This document shows, in pieces, positions 51,470-64,000 of a DNA stretch of 64,000 nucleotides. The stretch spans positions 8,078,501-8,142,500 of the forward strand of contig CM060076.1 in assembly GCA_030533445.1 (NCBI GenBank), in the 5' to 3' direction. Numbering within the stretch: position 1 is the first letter of the stretch; the number at the start of each line of letters is the position of its first letter. Both the position numbers and the translations under genes were made by a program. The stretch comes from Cyprinodon diabolis. Lineage: Eukaryota > Chordata > Actinopteri > Cyprinodontiformes > Cyprinodontidae. The notes below the pieces were generated by a model. That model was not told the origin of the DNA. It saw only the letters and a program-made list of their open reading frames with translations, and did no database searches.

Positions 51470-51800
51470 TCTGTTGAATTCCCTTGTTATTCTCTTTCCA
51501 CTCAGCTCCCTTCCTGGAACGTCTGTCCTCACCTGCTAACAATTAGTTGATTACTCTCTTCATTGTTCTGTCTGCCATATATACTTTACTCCTCCTCTGC
51601 AGTTTCTTAGTGCTTGATTCTCTTCATTCCCTCCTGAAGTTTTGTGTTACCCTCTCTTCTGGTTCCTGTGTTTCCTGGTTTGGTTTTTCTGGATTTCTAC
51701 TTCTGTTCCCACCGGCCTCATCATTAAATCTACAAGAAACCACCTCTGCCTCGGTCTCTGCATTTAAGTCCTCTACAACCTCCACTAAACTTGACAATAA
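51470..51800 (+). mobile_element. LTR-like repeat ending AACTTGACA
   Basis: It has GGTTCCTGTGTTTCCTGG, then CATTAAATCTACAAGAAACC, and TCGGTCTCTGCATTTAAGTCC, ending CTAAACTTGACA. The block order resembles that at 61140-61606. The 150-codon frame across it has no family features. Confidence 0.4.
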
Positions 51801-52576
<776 letters not shown>

Positions 52577-52716
52577 TAACCCATTCCTGTACAGAGTATG
52601 AGGACATGTGTCCCATCCTCAGTATTGGACACAGCTGTAAAAGAAAGGATACCTGGCTGATAATCTAACATCACATCATTATTGACAAATTATCGTCTCA
52701 GCGACAGCTTAATATA

Positions 52717-53359
52717 AGCCCCGTCCACACAAAGTCAAAACGAACACGAAACACTAATATTTTTCAGAACGTTTGTCGTAAAGACGGAGACGTAAAATAA
52801 ATGTGATCGACCACATGAATGCATGAAAACGCTGCAAAATGTATGCCAGGCCCGTAAGTTGCGCTGTGGTGCCAAAGCAAAAATAGGCGAAAACAGGCAA
52901 CGAAATGTTGGGCATGTGCAGTAATATTTATACATGGTTGCCCTGCGGGTCCATTTTCGTGGTTCAGTCAAATTCAGGTGCTGAACTATGTCGTCGATAT
53001 TGCTCTGTTCTTCCTGGAGATATTCCAGAAGAAGAAGATTCTGTTATAAGCCCGACAGCAGGGTGAGTAGCATGAGCAGCAACCATTCAACACAGTACGG
53101 CGCCATTGTTGTTGTGATACTGTGTCGCGCATGCGTGTTTAGAGGCGACGCTATGACGCATGCGTGTAAAAGAAAAATGCGGTTAGAGCTTAAAGATGGA
53201 ACCGCGAAAACGGCGTTTCAAAATCTTCCCACTCTGAAGGCTTAATAAAAAAAAGATCGTTTACGGACCCCCGAAACGCCGGCTTCGTATGGATGAGAGG
53301 CTGGATTGGTGAAAAATTTGTGCGTTTAGGCCAGGGTTTGACTTCGTGTGGACGGGGCC
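52717..53359. mobile_element. MITE with GGCCCCGTCCACAC inverted ends, 643 bp
   Basis: The left end AGCCCCGTCCACACAAAGTC and the right end GACTTCGTGTGGACGGGGCC are inverted repeats. Flanking octamers TTAATATA and ATAATTTT agree at 5 of 8 positions. The interior contains the inverted pair GCGCATGCGTG / ACGCATGCGTG. Probably hAT-type; no transposase. It begins 147 bp after exon 2. Confidence 0.7.
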
Positions 53360-53711
53360 ATAATTTTCAGAGCATTTACGAGAATTTTGTTTTTAGAAAG
53401 CTTACCAAAGCTACAAACTCTTTGAGGAATGAGGATATACTTGTCGTATCTCTCAAAAAACTATTTGAAAACAGCATCAAGGTCAACCCAGCCTAAATAA
53501 AATTCCTCACAATAAAAAGCTTGTCTCAACTGTGTTTATTTAAAACAGGTTTGAGGGATTACATATTTAAGGCAGGTTTTATGTAGTTGATGGAGACTGA
53601 AACAACAAGGGTTAGATGCCCACAGGAGTATTAAAACATTTTTCATATAGAAAAATATTGTGTCTCACTGTTTTGGTGACTGCATTAACACCCTGTGCAT
53701 GCTACTTTTAC
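53360..53711. other. Intron 2 spacer, no feature
   Basis: Short AT-rich stretch between two transposons. Confidence 0.4.
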
Positions 53712-54480
53712 TTAAAGGTATTGTGGAGGATTTTTACGAATTTTTAAAAAGACCCGCCCTCTACATAAAAAAAAAGAAAAAATGCACATGCACAACCCTG
53801 TACCCGCTCCCGAGAGGGAACGCCTATGAAACGCATGCAAAGCATGCACAAGCCCATTTCGCCTCGTACACGCTCTGTTTAAAAGTTGCTGTTTTCATAG
53901 CTCATACAAGCTTACTTTGCCCAAATGTCCGCCCTAACCCCTTAATCCCTCAATCACTTGGACTTTATAGTGAACTCAGTTAACTGACCGTTTGGACAGA
54001 TGATCACTGCTTTAGCTTCTCGTTGGTTATGTAACCACTTCTCCACTCTGTGGTGCCTGCCTCATCTTTGTTAGTCGCCGCTGTCGGGTAGCGACAGCCT
54101 ATGGCGACAGTGGACCACTGTGACAGCAGATCCCATAGTGCTTTGTGAGGAGAGCTCTCAGCGCAAAGCATTTCTGGGATATATCTTCCTCTGAGGCCTT
54201 TCTCTTCTTCTCTTACACTTCGTAGACACTTTTCTCTAATGACCCATGTTCAGCCATGTTCAAAGAACCATGGTGAGAAAGGTGAGTTCAATGACCGTCT
54301 GAAATCTAAGCTCACCACAGATATACGCCTAAAAGTGCGAATGCGCAGAAAAAGATAGCTAACGAGACGAGTACGTAGGACGGCCTTACATAAACATATC
54401 ACCAGAATGATTGACAAGTAGGAGGACCACTTATTGAGATGATCCACCTGGAAATAAAAGATCATCCTCTGTACCTTTAA
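53712..54480. mobile_element. TTAA-flanked nonautonomous transposon, long copy (769 bp)
   Basis: It begins TTAAAGGTATTGTGGAGGAT and ends ATCATCCTCTGTACCTTTAA. It shares end sequences and internal blocks (GCACAACCCTGTACCCGCTC and GGACGGCCTTACATAAACAT) with the 375-bp copy at 1630, but has extra central sequence of roughly 400 bp. No transposase frame. Confidence 0.8.
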
Positions 54481-57668
<3,188 letters not shown>

Positions 57669-58978
57669 TGAACCACTGATCTATGTTTTTAGGGGCCAGA
57701 AAAACCAGACATGATTCAGCATCTGATCCGACAAAAAAACAGGCAGTATAAAGTGACAGCAATTACATCTGGTTGAAAAGAATGGCAGACCGCTCTAGAT
57801 TCTCTGGAACTGTGTCTGCATAGTCCTAACCAAGGTATACCTTGGAATGTCATGAGTCAGAGAAGGATTGACACTGACAAAGGAAAGTCCATTTTGAGGA
57901 AAATATAAAATAAAATCCTAAGTTGCAAAGTAAATTATCCAGATTTGTCCAAAAACACACAGCACTCTTTTTGCACATGTATAGCAAGTGGAGCAGACTG
58001 GGAACTATTAAATTAATAATACATTTCAATACACAGTGTGCCTATTCATTGTAGGAGCTCAGATAAAGTTAAACATTGATGCTCTTGGAGATTGTTAGAG
58101 CAGCTACTGCAGTTTACTGTGAGATGAATGTGAATTTATCAAACACAATCACACCTTTTATGCATTAATAGTTTTGCTGCTCATGCAGTGAGGATCAACA
58201 AATGTAAGCAGATAAAGCCAAAGACATGACAGAAATTTAATAAAAGAGTGATCTGCTATGTACCCTATGTACCTGCATCATTATGGAAAACAAACTAATT
58301 GTCCTATAAAATGTGTAATTTCTAATTATTTTGGGCCTAATTAGCTTTTAAAATATTTGTATTTCCTCTCATTTTGAATAGTAATTTATGATGTAAAAGG
58401 GCAAAATTTTAGTATTTCCCTCATGGATAACATCCACACGCCTGTTACCATTTAAGTGTGCTGCGTTCAATAACCTGCCAGGCTTTAAAAAAAGATTTAC
58501 TTTGTGCTTTTCAAAAATAAATCAGACAAAGTAATATCTGAAAAATGGTGAAAACTAGAAAACAAATATTTTATAGTTCACCTTTATAAAGGTACTAAAT
58601 GTTTGCTTTAAGACACGATAACTGTGGAGCTTTTTTTGTTTTTTTTCTATGGATATTTTCTGGAGGAAGTCAATTATATATATAAAAAAAAAAATCTAGA
58701 TCCAATAGGCAAATTACAATAATTGATTATCAAAAAGAAATTACGTATATTGCGTGTTTTTACCAGAAGTGTCCACCAGGGCTCAGAGGTAAACTATGAA
58801 TTGGTAGTTGGTCGCCTGATGGTTCCACTTGTTTTTTCTCAGCCTAGTTTGAGAACTTGCACTATTGTGTCACTACCCTTGTTTATACATGTAGTTATAA
58901 ATAGAGATTATTAAAAGAGACTGAGCCTTCCTGCAAATCCATGTTGTTCCTGTTCTGCTTCATAATTAAAACAATAGT

Positions 58979-59830
58979 GTCATGAATCGCGGACAGATGG
59001 ACCCAGTATTCAAGGAGAGACAGTCAGTAGGAAAGTTCAAAACGTTTATTAACAAAACAAAAATTAAAGTGGAGCTGTGGCTCGCGGACACTGCAGGAGG
59101 GGGGCGGGGCACCGCCCAATCTCAGACATTCTGCAGGAGAAACACAGGTAAGTGACCATGATCATCTGACAGAAGATGATTATCTGAGTTGGTCACTTAC
59201 CTGGTTTAACAGTCCAGTCTAAGAATGTCCCCAAGTGCTGCAGTCCCAGAGGTCATGCTGGAAGCCGATCCTGGTCAGGGATCCAGAACAGACAGGAACA
59301 GGATCCAGATCAGGCAGGAACAGAACAGGTGGCAGGATCCAGACTTCCAGGCATCCACAGGCTCCCAGGAGGGTTCAGAGTCTGACAGGGTCCGAAAGCG
59401 TGACCAGGTGGTCATGCATAGGAGCAGACAGGATCAGGTGCAGATGAGCAGGCTCAGTGGAAGAGGGTAGCCGAGACAGGACGTGGAACCAGAACTTGAT
59501 GCAGGACTTTAAACTGGTCTCCTCCCTGGAGCCAGGCTTACTGGATAAAAACTGAACCTCCCCACATATAGAGCCAAAAACCCAGAGGACTCAGCGGGGA
59601 AGGAACAGTGGACGATCAAGAGACGAGACAAACACAAAACCCTCTTTCCACTGGCTGCCAGGATCCAAAACATGAACCAAGGAGTCAAAATAACAGAGAG
59701 GCTAACAGAAAGACAAATAATGATCTGGAACTGAATGCTCAGGCTGAACTGAATATAACCAAGAGGAAACAGGTGAGAGGAATAAATTATAATTGAGGCA
59801 GGGAGGGAACACGACAGGTGAAAGGAATGA
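58979..59830 (+). mobile_element. LTR-like repeat starting TGTCATGAATC
   Basis: It starts TGTCATGAATCGCGGACAGATGG-like (58979-59001), with CAAAACGTTTATTAACAAAAC, then AG-rich units CAGATCAGGCAGGAAC. The start resembles that at 63838. Its interior carries a perfect 14-bp inverted pair at 59145-59203. The end near 59830 is uncertain. Confidence 0.4.
59145..59203. repeat. Inverted repeat with 14-bp perfect arms
   Basis: CAGGTAAGTGACCA and TGGTCACTTACCTG face each other across 31 bp that contain a smaller imperfect pair (GATCATCTGAC / AGATGAT). Confidence 0.85.
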
Positions 59831-61139
59831 CTAATTAAGGGAGAGCAAACAGGCCAGATAATGACAAAGAGATTGGAAATAGATTTATTTTCACATTTTA
59901 ATCAGTAATCTGTCCTGCCACCCCCACCCCCCTTCCTGTATGTCTTCTCACAAGGCCATTAGTGCCAGAAAACAGGTAAAATATATACATTTTTAAAAAT
60001 CCCTTTAGAACAGCTCATTTGACCAAATATGTTTACCCTGATATGATCTGTACTCAAGTTTGAAAGTAAACATTGAGTTTTCACTGATAAATCAACAAAA
60101 CCTACAAGCACCTGTTGTCCCATGTAACTTATTTAAAGCATGTAACATATGCTCCAAATGCTTGGTGAGAAAAAGGCTCCGTATCAGCTGTAATAAGAAG
60201 CTTATGCCAAAGGCGTTTTATCAGTGCTTTATAATTCTTAAAAACACCATTTCAGTGTGGAGCAGCTGGTCTCTTTCTTTGTTAATCCACTTTCTCGGTG
60301 TATGAACTGGACGGCTGCCAAGGGTCCACGTGCCCGCCAACCGACTGGCCGTCTGGCTCACAGCAGGGCAGGGCGAGAGGGAGGATGTCTGACCAGCAGC
60401 CTCAGGGACAGCTGCAGTCATTATCTGTAGGCGCTGGAGATACATTTGGTTTGAGGGCAAAGAGCTGCAGGGTTAGAGGAGAGGATGGAGGTGTCTCAGG
60501 GTTCAAAGTTAAAATCTATCATAATCATTGGTACAGTTTAAGGAAAGCATTCTGATCTAGATGGGGAGTTAATATTAAAGCAGTTCCCATGTGGAGCAGC
60601 TGTGAAAACCCTGAATTAAATGTAATTGCATTTTACTGAAACAGCAGATGGTTTCAAACATTCACCAACAGGATAACATTTACTATTACCATGATGGTGA
60701 AATATTATGTAATATATGGGGCATGTTTACTGACTGTGTGTTTTGTTTTTCAACAGTTGAACGCTTAAGATCGAATCAACTTAAAGTTTTTTGCGTAATG
60801 GTATTTTTTTTACATCTTTATAAATTGTTTTAACTTTGATGCTTAGAATAGCAATGAATAGATAAATGAATAGAATGAATAGTATGAAGCTTTATCTCCT
60901 AAAAGAAACATATTTTTCCTTTTCTCTTTCCTCTTCCACAGACCATGTGGTGATCTTTAAGCCTTTGATCAGCCTCCAGCAGTTGACAATTCTACATAAA
61001 CTATAATACTTCACATTTGAGAACTCACAGTCATACCTTTAAACACCAAGCTTTAAAGTCTTTAAAAAGGATATTTTAAATTCAGTCTATGAGGATCTAG
61101 AGGGTTTTTGTTTTCTTTTGTTCTTGTTAGATTATATTG

Positions 61140-61606
61140 TAAATAATCTGTTAATTTCTCTTTGTGCTTTAAAGTCTCTAAGGTCCTTTATACTAGTTCT
61201 TATCTTTGTGTTTAGCTCCTTTGTTTAATTTTTTGTTCTATTCTGTTTACTCATAGATCAGTGTTAGTGTTTTCTCCTTTGTTAGAAGCTTTTTGTCTTA
61301 AATCAGCTCCCTTTGTTTTAAATAGTTTTACTCAGCTGCTCTCCTTTTTCTTTCCATAGCTGTCCCACATTTAACTTGGTTAGCTCATCTTTTTATTTTT
61401 TTGCTTTTTTCCACCTCAGTCTCTGTATTTAAGCTCCTGTTTTCTCCTCATTTATTGGTGAATTATCCATTACCTTGTCTGTTTCCCTTGTTTTGCTCCC
61501 CCTCATCTACATACATGTAACTTTCCTGATTCATTATTAAACCTTCCCCATGCTAATTCCTCTGTGTGTTTTGGTTTGACAAACAACATGAAGAAACTTG
61601 ACAGAT
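61140..61606 (+). mobile_element. LTR-like repeat ending AACTTGACA
   Basis: T/C-rich sequence with TTTCCACCTCAGTCTCTG, TGATTCATTATTAAACC, and an AACTTGACAG end, parallel to the 51470-51800 block. Old and noncoding. Confidence 0.35.
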
Positions 61607-63837
61607 ACATCATGTTTTCCTGCACATGAAGATCACCTGTACTTATGATAAAAAATATTCTAATATATCAATTTAATTCTCGGTTCCAACCAAAGTCAGT
61701 CAGCCTCTTGTATTTAGTGCAGTGTTTCTGCTTTAAAACACCTCAAGCAGTGAGTTAAAAAAAAAATAAGATAAAAAAATCTGCGTTCTTTAATAACTAT
61801 TTCATATAATCCGGTTTGTTGGAGCAGGATGAGATTTTAATGATAAGTAAAGTAATGCAATTAGCCTCTCCCTGAAAAGATGGTGAATAAAATATTGAAA
61901 GGTGTTTTTTTTTTACAGACAATAACGTTGAAACTAATTTCTTCAAAGTTCAACTCAGTATTCACACGGTTATCGTTCAGTGTTGCTCCCTCATGCTTTA
62001 GTGGTAATCCATCATGTTAACACATGAATGTGATTTTGAAGATGATTAAAAGCCATCAGACTAATGTTTTTATAGTCGAAGTTTAGTTAATTATTCTAAA
62101 CACTGATAAAAGTGAGGCTCTAACCTGCAATATCCTCTTTGAGTTCAAACCTACCAGTTTTCTGCATAAAATTAGAATATGTAATTCTGTACATTATGCT
62201 TACATTAGTTTTAAGGAGGAATGTTTTGAATATGTGGAGTATATATAAGCAGTCTGTATGTTACCTGTTGCAGATGAGAGTCAGAACGATACCAGTTTTG
62301 GGAATCACAACAAAAAATTTCCACTTTTCAAGCTCTAAAATCGTTCTTTTGAAGATATACTGTTTGCTGCTAAGCAAATAAATGGGCACTAAATGAATAA
62401 AATATTATACTCAATTTAACTTCCACAGATTGTCCATATCTCTATCCTTCTGTTTGCCTATTCATCCAGTCAGCTCTCTCTTCATTTCAGCAATCCTGTA
62501 AAAACACCAGACATGCAATACAAACAGGAATAGTAGCTCCAGCATAAACATTTGTATCACAAAATGCAGCTCACAACCATTTAATGAAAAGTTAATGCCA
62601 TTTCCTTTTGACTTCATTTCATGTCTAAAGTAATGTAGTCTTGCCTCACAGCTGTGTTAAATTGGTTTTGGATGAGGAGAGTACAGAACACATTGATTTA
62701 CATAAAGCATCAACTGAACACTGGAGCTGAATGTGGTTCATAGTGATTTAAAAGAGAAGCGGCGCTATTTTTTTATGACTTGTATTAACGTTTCACTCTG
62801 AAAATCATTTCGTTTGCTGCTGAAGCATGATAGGCAAAGCTCCTGAACCCAGATTGAATGAGCATGTTGTTAGCAGATGATGAGTGTCAGCAGAAGAGAG
62901 CAACCCTCAACTGAATCACACAGGAGATAAGGTCATTCAGTGAAGACTTAAAATAGGTAAATGTTTTTCTAAACAAACACCTTTTAAAAATTAGTTAAAT
63001 CAAAATTGTTCTTTTTTTTATTTTAATAATCTGTTATGTGGTAGTCATGATCTAATAACACCTTTTTAAACACATGTTTAACCCACACATGTTGCATATT
63101 TGCAGATTCACTTATTATAACGTAAGAAAAAAAATTTCTTTAACTGGTGGCATCCACCAGGAGTTATATCAACCATGAGATATAACATTAATGTAAAGAA
63201 CATATATATATTTAATGGAACCTTTTAATATTTTATGTTAACGCCATACATTTCAGTGAATCATATGGTGAAAGAATGTGGAAAAACTAATAGAGAAGCG
63301 CATAACTATGGTTTAGGAGTGAAATAGGAAATATGCTGTAAGAATGACATCCATTCAGATTTTGAGTGCTTTAATTTGATTGCTCCAGATAAAGCAAAAT
63401 ATCGGTTGCAATCAAAGTCACATAATTAATAAATAGAATCCACTTGAGAGTAATTTTAAAATGAGGACAAATGTACTGTTCTATTAAAGCCTCAAAGGTT
63501 TATTAAAGAACATTAGTGAGCAAAAGCATCTTGCACAGCAGACAGATCAGCAATAGAGTTCTTCAGATGTTTATGGTAGGACGCGGTTCTTTAACAAAAT
63601 GTCAAAGTTTGAGCGTCTCATAGAGCTCTGTTCCAATCATCATCAGAATGTCCATCACCAAAATATGCCGATGGAAAATGTTTAGCTGCATCATGTGAGG
63701 AAGGGGGGATGCAGAAGCAGAGGAGCAGATTAAGGAAACCCTTGGAGAAGCTGCAAAAGATTGGAGACTGGGTTGGAGGCAGGTTTTTTGTAGCATAGAC
63801 TAAAGTATATTCCTTGTTCTTTACAATAGACCAGTTT

Positions 63838-64000
63838 AACATGTCACAGATCCGAATGGAGGACCCAGTAGTCAAAAGCGTTATTTTAAAAACTGCCGAT
63901 ATGCAGTTACAGCAAGGATTTCTAAGGTAGAAAACTCTGGTTTTTTAGTTGACGCCGTGGTTAATTCCAGCCGGTCGGCTGACAACAAGATGCGGCGGTT
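63838..64000 (+). mobile_element. LTR-like repeat, right part cut by window edge
   Basis: ATGTCACAGATCCGAATGGA, ACCCAGTAGTCAAAAGCG and CCAGCCGGTCGGCTGACAAC. The first part resembles 58979 and the last resembles 35884, linking the three copies into one family. Confidence 0.4.

Overview
This window is vertebrate nuclear DNA and almost certainly comes from a teleost fish. Genes are split by GT/AG introns, noncoding DNA is AT-rich and full of simple repeats, and many interspersed repeats have shapes familiar from fish genomes: hAT elements with 8-bp target duplications, TTAA elements, a Tc1-like MITE, tRNA-derived SINEs, decayed LINE 3' ends and PIF/Harbinger remnants. Nothing bacterial, viral or CRISPR-like was seen.

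Only two host genes are supported, both on the + strand and both cut by the window edges. At the left is the last coding exon of exoc8 (Exo84 subunit of the exocyst, 2070-2474) and its 3' UTR. From 13606 onward is the 5' half of trim67, the TRIM9/TRIM67-type E3 ubiquitin ligase. Exon 1 (13606-14403) encodes a split RING and both B-boxes. Exon 2 (52475-52570) and exon 3 (57543-57665) encode the start of the coiled coil. All three exons are in phase 0 and join to one 339-codon frame. The remaining coiled coil, COS box, FN3 and SPRY domains must lie beyond 64000. Intron 1 is about 38 kb. EXOC8 and TRIM67 are also near each other in mammals, so the pair looks like a conserved linkage. They are not known to act in one pathway.

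Layout: 1-773, half of a foldback element. 1630-2474, a TTAA element followed by the exoc8 exon. 2475-13415, intergenic DNA with old repeats and a strikingly G-rich retroelement tail (9240-11362). 12735-13415, an inverted-repeat transposon touching the trim67 promoter. 13416-14403, the CpG-rich trim67 5' end. 14404-52474, intron 1, with hAT elements at 19025, 30925 and 39542, Harbinger remnants, and a dense hAT cluster at 44772-49210 with one hAT nested in the BED zinc finger of another. 52571-64000, introns 2 and 3 with further repeats.

No undescribed biological system is claimed. The most noteworthy items are the nested hAT cluster with three distinct BED-finger remnants, the transposon against the trim67 promoter, the G-rich retroelement tail, and a DSGYGS beta-TrCP-like degron in the trim67 RING insertion. 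Family names for repeats rest on recalled hallmark sequences and terminal structure, not on a database search.
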